A stretch of 64,000 nucleotides of DNA from CAYFLR01 sp964343805 (lineage in GTDB: Bacteria; Bdellovibrionota_B; Oligoflexia; CAYFLR01), in the NCBI GenBank assembly GCA_964343805.1, contig CAYFLR010000021.1, positions 1 through 64,000 of the forward strand. Reading direction: 5' to 3'. Positions 46,496 to 53,986 of the stretch are shown here, in pieces (positions within the stretch are counted from its first letter, which is position 1; every line of letters starts with the position of its first letter). The notes beneath the pieces were generated by a model, which was given only the letters and a program-made list of their open reading frames with translations, was not told the origin of the DNA and did not search any database. Made by a program: the position numbers and the translations under genes.

Positions 46496-46804
46496 TTATG
46501 CTGATTTAGAAGGAAATTTGATAACGGTGGAATCTTCTTCCTCTTCTTTATTTTCTTCTTCTGGAGGAGGCACAAATGATTTTTCCAAGATGGTGGTGAT
46601 ATCTCTAAAGGCTTCCATTTGTAATTTTACATGGTCTTGCATCATTTGGGAGAGGGCAACCATTCTATTTTGCTTATTATTTCCCATTTTTTGCAAAGTG
46701 CCAGCAATTTGCTCTTGGAAAGCCTGTAACTCAGGTTTGTCTTTTAATAACTCCTGAAGCTCCTTTTTTAATTCGAAAACTTTTTTAAGATCAATAACTT
46801 TCAC
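46496..46804 (-). CDS. Small acidic helical protein
   Basis: 102 residues starting at GTG 46804, supported by AGGGGAGG seven bases upstream. It is helical and charged (DLKKVFELKKELQELLKDKP, then MVALSQMMQDHVKLQMEAFR) with a poly-Glu patch (PPPEEENKEEEEDS) and a short tail VIKFPSKSA. No signal peptide and no family recognised; a cytoplasmic coiled-coil partner protein is possible. Confidence 0.6.
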   Translation of the reverse strand: MKVIDLKKVFELKKELQELLKDKPELQAFQEQIAGTLQKMGNNKQNRMVALSQMMQDHVKLQMEAFRDITTILEKSFVPPPEEENKEEEEDSTVIKFPSKSA

Positions 46805-46937
46805 TAAAACCTCCCCTTCTAATGCTTTAAATCGGCCGGGTAGGGAGTTTTCTTAAAGTACTCAGAAAAGAATTGTTATTTTAAGGAGATAGAGACTTCT
46901 TAAAATGCAAGTGTTTTGTCATTCCTATAAATAAAAC

Positions 46938-47630
46938 TCATCGAAGGATTATGATGGCGTATTGACTTCCTAGGAGTTCTTTGTCTCTTCGGTAGGAGTA
47001 ATAACTTTGATATTCACAAGCTGTACAGGGGTTATGTTTTGAAATATTTGTAATGCCAAGGTCTTTTGCTTGAGACAAAATGATGTTCTCTAAATCGAGA
47101 AAGGCTTTTCCTTGCTTCTGCTTTACCCCCTCTTGATAGGGCGCAAACTTTTCAGTTACATCCTCTTGAACTTCATAGCAGCAAGAACCTATATGAGGCC
47201 CTAGGAGCAAGGTCAGTTGACTGGAATCAGTCGTATAATGGTGATGCATGGCTATGACAGTTTCTTTAAGGATGTTTTGCCCAGTTCCTTTCCAACCACT
47301 GTGAATGGCTGCAACCGCGGAGTTGACCGAGTCATATAGTAGAATTGGCACACAATCAGCAGTGCGAACAGCCAAACAGCAAAGGGATTCATTGGTTATC
47401 AGTGCATCACAATTTTCGGCAACTTTTATCCCTTCATGGCTATTTTCTACTTTACTGACCTGATTACTATGAATCTGGTGGGCGGTCCAGAGAGAGTTGA
47501 CTCTAACCTTATGATTATCAAGGTATTTCTTGATGTTTTTACTGTGCTCCGAGCTATAAAAATCATTTTTGGTGGTGAAGGCAAAAAAGTAATCTTGATG
47601 AAGGGGGTATTGTTGGCGATTGTGTTTCAT
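46938..47630 (-). CDS. pgeF: Peptidoglycan editing factor (PgeF, YfiH/laccase-domain)
   Basis: 230 residues covering the full Cu-oxidase_4/YfiH fold. Signature pieces are QIHSNQV, CDALIT, RTADCVPILLYD, AAIHSGWKGTGQNIL and LGPHIGSCCYEV; the His of IHSGW, the Cys of ADC and the His of GPHIG form the metal/active site. The family acts as an amidase that removes wrongly incorporated L-Ser from UDP-MurNAc precursors, and some members were called laccases or purine nucleoside phosphorylases. It stands alone, 133 bases after the small GTG-start gene in transcriptional terms. Confidence 0.92.
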   Translation of the reverse strand: MKHNRQQYPLHQDYFFAFTTKNDFYSSEHSKNIKKYLDNHKVRVNSLWTAHQIHSNQVSKVENSHEGIKVAENCDALITNESLCCLAVRTADCVPILLYDSVNSAVAAIHSGWKGTGQNILKETVIAMHHHYTTDSSQLTLLLGPHIGSCCYEVQEDVTEKFAPYQEGVKQKQGKAFLDLENIILSQAKDLGITNISKHNPCTACEYQSYYSYRRDKELLGSQYAIIILR

Positions 47631-47750
47631 TAATAAGGCATCCTAGCAGCCTATAATCTAAAAGAAAATAGTAAAAATTTAAAAAAGAGAGCTACAGGCA
47701 CGATGGTATGGGGTGAATCTAAAAAGTGCCTAAAGAGGTCAATTAGGAAC

Positions 47751-47768
47751 ACCATACAAAAGTATGGT
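47751..47768. promoter_or_regulatory. 18-bp palindrome upstream of the charged lipoprotein gene
   Basis: ACCATAC, loop AAAA, GTATGGT: a perfect 7-base inverted repeat about 60 bases before the start codon at 47828. A half-site-like GGTATGG lies 47 bases upstream. It may be an operator. No T run follows. Confidence 0.35.
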
Positions 47769-47827
47769 ACAATGGTTCATTAGCTCTATTTCATTATTAG
47801 TGTGGATTTACTTGTAGGGGGGGAATT

Positions 47828-49579
47828 ATGAAAAAGAAACTATTAACACTTTTATTACTCTTTCTTTCCATCTTGATAATTGGAAACTGTGGCCCTAAAG
47901 GGGATAGCGATGAAGAGAAGGTGGATGACACCAAGGTAGAGAAAAAAGAGGGTGGGGAAGAAGGAACCACTGATGAGGCTGATGAAGCGGATGTGGATGG
48001 AGAAGTGGACGAAAAGTTTGCTGGCCTGGATGTGATTGAAGAGGGAAAACCAGATGATTCCTCTGGCAGTAAAGTAGCCTTTAACTTCTCTTTGGGTGGC
48101 GCTTTAAAAGCGATCACTGGTAACCTTGTTTCAGGTACAACCAGTAGTAATAATAATAACACCTCAACCGCCTCCGCTAGTGCATCTGCTAGTGATAACT
48201 CTAATGCTACAGCGGATGATGATGTGGTAGTGGATGATGGTATTTACTTAGAAAGTGGCGTGGTCATCACCAGCGCTCAAGTGAGCGTGTGTGGTATTGG
48301 TGTTCATGTTAAGCGTGAGGTTTCTAAGAAAGAGAAAGAACTCTCTAAAAAGATCATGGAAATGATCAAAGAGAGTGAAAAAGAGGAAGAGGAAATCTTA
48401 GAAGAGGAAGATGCGGCTGAAGAGGAATTGCTGGAAGAAGATGAAGAAGAAGTAGACGAAGAAGAAGCAGAACTTATTGCTTCAGTTGATAAACAAGCTA
48501 CAGTAAAAAAAGATAAAATGGCTGAAGCCAAAGCTAAGGCTGAAAAAGGCAAATCTGCTAAAGGAGAAAAAGGTCAAGCTGGAAAAGGCAAAGCCGGTAT
48601 GGCAAAAGATAAAATTGCTGATGCCAAAGGCAAAATGGAAAAGAAGGTTAAAGAACTCAAAGCTAAGTCTAAAAAGCAACTGGAAAAGCAAAAAGATCTT
48701 AATAAGAATGTCCGTTACCAAGGACCTTATGTGGTTGACTTAATGACTCACGAGATTACACCAGCCATCAAGCCAGTGGAACTCAATGACGGTACCTATA
48801 AGCGTCTTGGTTTTCGTCTCTGTAAACATCGTGGAAAAGAGACCGATCCTTTAAATGGACATGTGGCTTATATTACCGGTTATTTTACAGATGATGCGGG
48901 TGAAAAAGTGACCTTTGTAGTGATTCTAGAAGGGTCTCAAGTGATCCGTATTGTATCTCCTAAAGGTTTTAAATTAAGTTCTGGTGAAGATAAATTTGCC
49001 CTCGTCTTTGATGTTAAGAAATGGTTCAAAGGCGTAGATTTTACTAAATTTAAAACGGTGGCCATGGAACGCTTTTTTGATCGCGTGAATTACAAACTCT
49101 CCAAAATTGGTGAGAAGCACTCTGATTATGACAAATTGAAAAAAGATATGGATAAGCGTCTTGGAAAAATCGACGGAGCTAAATTTGAAGGTCTCCAGAC
49201 TAAGATGGAAGAGCGCAAAGAAAAGATGATGGCTCAGAAAGAGAAGGCTATGAGCAAAATTGCTGATGCCAAAGCCAAAAAGATGATGATGGAAGCTAAA
49301 AAGCAAGATCGAATCCGTGAGCGTCTCAATGTTGCTGAAGACATCGATCTGATTGTTCATCCTCGTCTAAGCTCAGATCCTGTGGTGAGAAAAGCACTTA
49401 AGAGAATTCGTTTTAACATCAAAAAACGCTTTAGAATGGGTAAAAAGAAAGCCAGCGGCGAAATTGATACCACCGGTATTGATGTGGATGCCGAGTTAGA
49501 TGAAGACTCTGTAGAAGAGGGTGAAGAAGATATGGATAAGGAAGTAGAAGATGAAGTGGATGAGGATGATGTTGAATAA
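47828..49579 (+). CDS. Asp/Glu/Lys-rich lipoprotein with DUF4382-like region
   Basis: 583 residues. The signal peptide ends in IIGNC (Cys21). There follow an acidic region (residues 25-75), an Asn/Ser/Ala-rich spacer (NNNNTSTASASASASDNSN), a Glu/Asp-rich block, a Lys/Ala/Gly-rich block (about 225-290) and a compact domain at about 295-385: GPYVVDLMTHEI..., ELNDGTYKRLGFRL, GYFTDDAGEKVTFVV. This resembles DUF4382-type domains, but weakly. A charged helical region and an acidic tail close it. It begins with AGGGGGG 5 bases before the ATG and ends in a strong terminator, so it is monocistronic. Surface exposure is plausible; function unknown. Confidence 0.72.
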   Translation: MKKKLLTLLLLFLSILIIGNCGPKGDSDEEKVDDTKVEKKEGGEEGTTDEADEADVDGEVDEKFAGLDVIEEGKPDDSSGSKVAFNFSLGGALKAITGNLVSGTTSSNNNNTSTASASASASDNSNATADDDVVVDDGIYLESGVVITSAQVSVCGIGVHVKREVSKKEKELSKKIMEMIKESEKEEEEILEEEDAAEEELLEEDEEEVDEEEAELIASVDKQATVKKDKMAEAKAKAEKGKSAKGEKGQAGKGKAGMAKDKIADAKGKMEKKVKELKAKSKKQLEKQKDLNKNVRYQGPYVVDLMTHEITPAIKPVELNDGTYKRLGFRLCKHRGKETDPLNGHVAYITGYFTDDAGEKVTFVVILEGSQVIRIVSPKGFKLSSGEDKFALVFDVKKWFKGVDFTKFKTVAMERFFDRVNYKLSKIGEKHSDYDKLKKDMDKRLGKIDGAKFEGLQTKMEERKEKMMAQKEKAMSKIADAKAKKMMMEAKKQDRIRERLNVAEDIDLIVHPRLSSDPVVRKALKRIRFNIKKRFRMGKKKASGEIDTTGIDVDAELDEDSVEEGEEDMDKEVEDEVDEDDVE

Positions 49580-49617
49580 TTAACTCTCTCCGTGTCTTTC
49601 AACTTTGAATGAGAAAG

Positions 49618-49648
49618 GGCTGCTCCCTGGGGAGCGGCCTTTTTTTTA
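49618..49648 (+). terminator. Rho-independent terminator of the charged lipoprotein gene
   Basis: GGCTGCTCC, loop CTGG, GGAGCGGCC (one G-U pair) followed by eight T, 39 bases after the stop. It is the clearest terminator in the window. Confidence 0.9.
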
Positions 49649-49649
49649 G

Positions 49650-49797
49650 TTTGTGCGCGGAAAATTGGTGTTTTTTCTTCTCTAAAGCCTCGTTATAGGA
49701 TTTCCCCTTTGATTTCAAAATTTTACCGAATAATTTTATGAACCAGCAATGATAATAATGGTTTGACAGAATTTAACACCATTTTTCCGCGCACAAA
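49650..49797. mobile_element. 148-bp element with 23-bp terminal inverted repeats (MITE-like)
   Basis: 49650-49672 (TTTGTGCGCGGAAAATTGGTGTT) restated by parts: TTTGTGCGCGG, AAAA, then TTGGTGTT, is repeated inverted at 49775-49797 with one mismatch in 23 bases. The inner 102 bases are AT-rich and carry no open frame. AGT flanks the repeat on both sides (49648-49650 and 49797-49799), a possible 3-base target duplication. It sits right after a terminator and before the GH3 gene. No transposase is near, so it would be non-autonomous. A large operator pair is the alternative. Confidence 0.55.
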
Positions 49798-49934
49798 GTT
49801 TATTCATGGTTAGTTTTATGGTTAGTATGAAAAGTACACCATTGATGGTGGAGGGTTATAGGTTTTTAAGTGATTGAAAATATTGGAAAATCAAATAAAA
49901 TTTGGTAAAAAAACAGTAAAAAGTATAAAAAAAC

Positions 49935-49964
49935 TTGACTAAAAAAAATGGTATATGATATTAA
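49935..49964 (+). promoter_or_regulatory. Probable promoter of the GH3-family gene
   Basis: TTGACT (49935-49940) is followed after 18 bases by TATTAA (49959-49964). A transcript from here would start near 49970, downstream of the earliest in-frame ATG at 49955, which supports the later start at 50018. Between the inverted-repeat element and this promoter lies a perfect CACCAT-TG-ATGGTG palindrome (49837-49850) and two copies of ATGGTTAGT (near 49806 and 49819). Confidence 0.4.
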
Positions 49965-50017
49965 TACTCCCTAGAAAGTGCGCTGATACCGCAAAAAAAC
50001 TAAGCTGGGAGAGAGAG

Positions 50018-51880
50018 ATGGAGATCAGGCCATTAAACAAAGAGAGATATTTACTAAACCTGAGCGGTGACTATCAGGTCATCAATTTTGGTAACAAAAT
50101 AAAAGTGATTTTAAAGGTCTTATGGGAGTTGGATAAGGTTTTTATCTTAGAGCTTTATAAATTAAAAAACCATCTAAAGAGTGCAAATCTAGCCAAGTTA
50201 ATCAAAAACTTTGCTGGAGATCTTATCTTCAAACTCGGACTCATCTTCCACGGTGTGCGTTGGCAAGAGCGATTTTCTTTTAAGAGCAGCCATTTAATTG
50301 AAGCTCAAAAGAAAGTTTTAAAGGATATTATCAAGGAAAATAAAACCACCCAGTTTGGTAAAGATCACCACTTTGATCAAATCGACTCTATTGAAAGCTT
50401 TAGATCTCAAATAGAAGTGCAGACCTATGAAACTTTAAAACCATACATAGATCAGCATTTAAACGGGAAAAAAGATTCCTTGGTGAAGGGAAAACCCATC
50501 AGTTATGCCACCACCAGTGGAACTACCGGCGAACCTAAATATATTCCTATCACTCCCAAAACGGAGGAGAGAGCTCATAAGGCAGTTTCTAGATTATGGG
50601 CTTATCAACTTTACAAAGACAACCCCAAAGGTTTTGAAGGGAAAATTTTAACCATCGTATCCCCTGCGGAAGAGGGGAGAACTCCTGATGGAACGGTTTA
50701 TGGATCCACATCGGGGCAATTTATGCAAGGCATGAGTAGGGCAATAAGAAAAAAATATGCTCTTCCCTATGAGGTGTTTACTATCGAAGATTACGATTCC
50801 AGGTATTACACCATTTTGCGATTAGCCATGATGCAAGATGTGACCTTCATAAGCACTGCCAATCCAAGTACTTTAGTCTTGCTTGCCAAAAAATCCAATC
50901 AATGGAAAGAGCGATTGATCAAGGATATTCGAAAAGGAACTCTCTGTTCTGATTTAAAATTAGATAAAGAGCTTCGTAATCAGCTTCTAGAGTCTATCAC
51001 ACCTCAACCAGAATTAGCTGATAAGCTAGAAAAAAGTTGGCAAAATGATGAGCAAAAAATGCTTCGCCCTAAACACTATTGGTCAAACCTAAGTACCATC
51101 GGTTGTTGGACAGGGGGAAACTCTGGAACTTTCCTTAAAGAGTTGAATAGCCTCTACGGAGAGGCTCTACTTCGAGATTTAGGTTATCTTGCTTCGGAAA
51201 TTCGTGGATCTATACCCTTTTGGAGTGAGACCAATTCAGGAGTCCTGACCATTCATCAAAACTTTTTTGAGTTTGTTAAAGTGGAAGATATGGAAGATGA
51301 AAATCCCACCTTTTTAACTGCCGATCAGCTTCACTTAGGCCAAAGATACTATATTTTTATAACCACCAAGGCGGGTCTCTACCGTTACAATATCAATGAC
51401 ATTATTGAAGTCACCGGCTTTTATAACGACACTCCCTCCATTGTTTTTGTGCAAAAAGGAAAGGGGGTCACCAATATTACCGGTGAAAAACTCTATGAAG
51501 AACAGCTTATGGCTGCAGTGAAAAACGTTTCGGAACAAACGGGATTAGAGGTGAATTTTTACATGGCACTCGCCAATGTTGAAAAGAGCAAATATGAGCT
51601 TTTTACCGAATTTAATCATCAAGAAATCACCACTGCTCAAAAAGAACTTTTCATAAAAAGGGTAGATGCTGCTCTATCAGAAATTAATTTGGAATATGAG
51701 GCAAAACGAAAGTCCTTACGATTAGCACCCATCGCTCTTAAAGTTTTGACTCCAGGTGCTTTTGAGCTCTTTAAGCAACAAAGAATTTCCCAAGGTGTGA
51801 GAGAGGCTCAACTAAAGGTTGAACCTTTAACGGAGGATCCTTTGAAAGTGGGGATGTTCCAGGTTGTGGAAACTATTTAG
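50018..51880 (+). CDS. GH3 auxin-responsive-promoter family acyl-amido synthetase
   Basis: About 620 residues from the ATG at 50018, with GGGAG 7 bases upstream; an in-frame ATG at 49955 lies in the likely promoter. GH3 features: TSGTTGEPKYIPITP (adenylate-forming loop), GRTPDGTVYGSTSG, LSTIGCWTGGNSGTF, LASEIRGSIPF, and the C-terminal TKAGLYRYNINDIIEVTGFY and ITGEKLYEEQL. GH3 enzymes adenylate carboxylic acids and join them to amino acids; plant members act on auxin and jasmonate, and bacterial substrates are mostly unknown. The following hydrolase gene starts 82 bases later. Confidence 0.9.
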   Translation: MEIRPLNKERYLLNLSGDYQVINFGNKIKVILKVLWELDKVFILELYKLKNHLKSANLAKLIKNFAGDLIFKLGLIFHGVRWQERFSFKSSHLIEAQKKVLKDIIKENKTTQFGKDHHFDQIDSIESFRSQIEVQTYETLKPYIDQHLNGKKDSLVKGKPISYATTSGTTGEPKYIPITPKTEERAHKAVSRLWAYQLYKDNPKGFEGKILTIVSPAEEGRTPDGTVYGSTSGQFMQGMSRAIRKKYALPYEVFTIEDYDSRYYTILRLAMMQDVTFISTANPSTLVLLAKKSNQWKERLIKDIRKGTLCSDLKLDKELRNQLLESITPQPELADKLEKSWQNDEQKMLRPKHYWSNLSTIGCWTGGNSGTFLKELNSLYGEALLRDLGYLASEIRGSIPFWSETNSGVLTIHQNFFEFVKVEDMEDENPTFLTADQLHLGQRYYIFITTKAGLYRYNINDIIEVTGFYNDTPSIVFVQKGKGVTNITGEKLYEEQLMAAVKNVSEQTGLEVNFYMALANVEKSKYELFTEFNHQEITTAQKELFIKRVDAALSEINLEYEAKRKSLRLAPIALKVLTPGAFELFKQQRISQGVREAQLKVEPLTEDPLKVGMFQVVETI

Positions 51881-51962
51881 ATAACACTTTACAATGAGTC
51901 CTTCATAGCTTTTGTTTTTGTCATCTGATATATTTCCTGAAATTGAAATTGGGGAAGTGGTT

Positions 51963-52811
51963 TTGCGGACTTTTTTATATACATCATTGTTAACCTTATT
52001 TTTTACCCTATCTAATTGTACGGCCCTCCTTTATTACCCCACAGCCTTCCAGTATATAGACCCCTCCAAATTAGATTTAAGTCCAGAAGAGATTGTTTTT
52101 TATTCAGAAGACCAGAGACTTCTTAGTGGTTGGTATTTTGAAAGTAAGACCCCACAAGCTTTAGTGATTATGTTTCATGGAAATGCTCAGAATATGACAG
52201 CTCATTTTTTAAATGACCTTTGGTTACTAGATCATAATTATGCCCTGTTTGTTTTTGATTATCGTGGATATGGTCGCTCTCAGGGAATACCTACTCCCGA
52301 AGGGACGGTTTTAGATGGTAAGGCTGCTCTTTATTGGGCCCAAGCAAAAGCAAAGGATTTAGGAGTACCTCTCATTGTTCATGCTCAAAGTATTGGGGGA
52401 ATAATTGCCTTACAATCCTATTTACAAGTGAAAGAGCATATTGATGTAACTCTTTTAATTATTGAATCCAGCTTTTGTTCTTATCAAAATGTGGCACAAA
52501 ATCTTTTGGCAAATAATTGGTTTACCTATTTAATACAGCACTTACCTTATTTGCTCCTTAGTGATGAACATGCCCCTGGTGAACATCTAGCCAAGATTAG
52601 CCCCACTCCGCTGTTGGTTATTCATGGGGACGAAGACCAAGTTGTTGATGTAGCTTTGGGGAAAGATTTATTTAAAAAAGCCCCGCACCCCAAGCAACTC
52701 TGGATCATTCCTGGTGGAAAACACATTAATGCCTTTTGGCAGAATAGTACAAACCAAGAAAAGCTATTGAGAATAATGTCTAAGCACCTCAACCTTAATG
52801 TGAAAAAATAA
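51963..52811 (+). CDS. Alpha/beta hydrolase, lipoprotein
   Basis: About 282 residues from TTG at 51963, which has GGGGA 7 bases upstream. A signal peptide ends in TLSNC with a possible lipidated Cys. The fold is of the BAAT/YfhR-like alpha/beta hydrolase type: oxyanion HGNAQNM, FDYRGYGRS, nucleophile elbow AQSIGG (Ser, first Gly replaced by Ala), acid in HGDEDQVVD, and His in GGKHINAFW. It is a probable envelope-anchored esterase or thioesterase. It may share a transcript with the GH3 gene, hinting at acyl-amide or ester metabolism (inference). Confidence 0.85.
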   Translation: MRTFLYTSLLTLFFTLSNCTALLYYPTAFQYIDPSKLDLSPEEIVFYSEDQRLLSGWYFESKTPQALVIMFHGNAQNMTAHFLNDLWLLDHNYALFVFDYRGYGRSQGIPTPEGTVLDGKAALYWAQAKAKDLGVPLIVHAQSIGGIIALQSYLQVKEHIDVTLLIIESSFCSYQNVAQNLLANNWFTYLIQHLPYLLLSDEHAPGEHLAKISPTPLLVIHGDEDQVVDVALGKDLFKKAPHPKQLWIIPGGKHINAFWQNSTNQEKLLRIMSKHLNLNVKK

Positions 52812-52918
52812 ACCTAAACCCTGACTTTGCTGATATTACTTAATTTTTATATAGACCCTAATAGATGAAAAGTGGTAATCTTTCTTATCTTTTTATTTAT
52901 CTTATTAGGGAGGATTAA

Positions 52919-53395
52919 ATGAAACAATGGAAAATTGTGTTGTTGTCACTTTTTGCGATGTCCACATCTTCAATGGTTTTTGCAGCGCCATATGGAATGG
53001 CTGGCTGTGGAGTTGGCTCACTTATTTTAAAAGATAAGCCCGGGAAAATCCAACTTTTTGCGGCTACCACCAATCAGTATTTTGGTCAGACATCATCCAT
53101 CACAAGTGGAACATCTAACTGCCGTGAAATTAAAGACGAGCGTGCGGGTGTTTATATGATGATTAACCACGATGCTTTGATGGTTGAAATTTCAAAGGGG
53201 CAAGGAGAAACCGTTGCCAACTTAGCCAGAATATATAAATGCCAAGATATTCAATATTTTTCTCAAAAAATGCAAAAGAGCTTTAACGTGATCTATCCTG
53301 ACTCTAGCTCCTCTAAAAAAGAGGTCGTTGACCGTATTTTCCACCTTATAAAATCTGATGAATATTTACAAAAAACTTGTTCTGACCTTAGCTAA
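52919..53395 (+). CDS. DUF3015 family secreted protein, copy 1
   Basis: 158 residues with a signal peptide ending in SSMVFAA. The mature part has the family marks YGMAGCGVGSLI, AATTNQYFGQTSSITSGTSN and ISKGQGETVANLARIYKC. Four Cys probably form two disulfides. Start supported by GGGAGG. A second copy follows after 27 bases, then a DUF4105 gene; the family function is unknown. Confidence 0.88.
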   Translation: MKQWKIVLLSLFAMSTSSMVFAAPYGMAGCGVGSLILKDKPGKIQLFAATTNQYFGQTSSITSGTSNCREIKDERAGVYMMINHDALMVEISKGQGETVANLARIYKCQDIQYFSQKMQKSFNVIYPDSSSSKKEVVDRIFHLIKSDEYLQKTCSDLS

Positions 53396-53422
53396 AGTTG
53401 ATTAATTAAAGGAGGCATCATT

Positions 53423-53956
53423 ATGAAAAAATGTGAAAATAGTTTTATCAAAGTTTTGTTATACTTTGCAGGGGCTCTTTTTATTGTATGTATGAGCACC
53501 CAGATATTTGCAGCACAAAAAGCAAAAAAAATAGTTCGTAATTACGGTATGGCTGGCTGCGGTTTAGGAGCTGTTGTAATGGGTAAAGATGGTGGTCAAA
53601 TTTCTGCTGCCACAACTAACGGTACTTTTGCTAGTCAGTTGTTAGGGATTTCTTTTGGAACTCTCGAATGCATTGATGAAAAAAATAGAGATCTTTTCGC
53701 ATTCCTCGATGAGTACATTCACTCTAACTACCTGTCTCTGGCTTCTGACATTTCCCATGGACAAGGTGAGACTGTAAATGGTCTGGCAAAGCTGTTAGGA
53801 TGTAGTAAATCTGAAGAGCTACAATTAGTGCTTAAAGAAAATTTCTCAGGAATCTATAAGAATGCTCAAGTAGATACTATGGCTGTTACTGATTCCATTG
53901 TTCACATCATTAGAAGTACACCAAATCTACAAGATAGTTGCAGTAAAATGATTTAG
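53423..53956 (+). CDS. DUF3015 family secreted protein, copy 2
   Basis: 177 residues, signal peptide ending near QIFAA, then YGMAGCGLGAVVMG, ISAATTNGTFASQLLGISF and ISHGQGETVNGLAKLLGC. It is clearly a diverged tandem duplicate of the preceding gene (same Cys positions and the same GQGET motif) but with a longer leader. AGGAGG lies 7 bases before the ATG. It is co-transcribed with the DUF4105 gene 30 bases downstream. Confidence 0.88.
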   Translation: MKKCENSFIKVLLYFAGALFIVCMSTQIFAAQKAKKIVRNYGMAGCGLGAVVMGKDGGQISAATTNGTFASQLLGISFGTLECIDEKNRDLFAFLDEYIHSNYLSLASDISHGQGETVNGLAKLLGCSKSEELQLVLKENFSGIYKNAQVDTMAVTDSIVHIIRSTPNLQDSCSKMI

Positions 53957-53986
53957 TTCATCTGTAATTATTACTGAACGTATATA

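Noticed and set aside
48304..49360. Ser/Phe-rich minus-strand frames inside the charged lipoprotein gene
   Set aside because: They are mirror images of Lys/Glu repeats in the plus-strand gene; composition explains the lack of stops.
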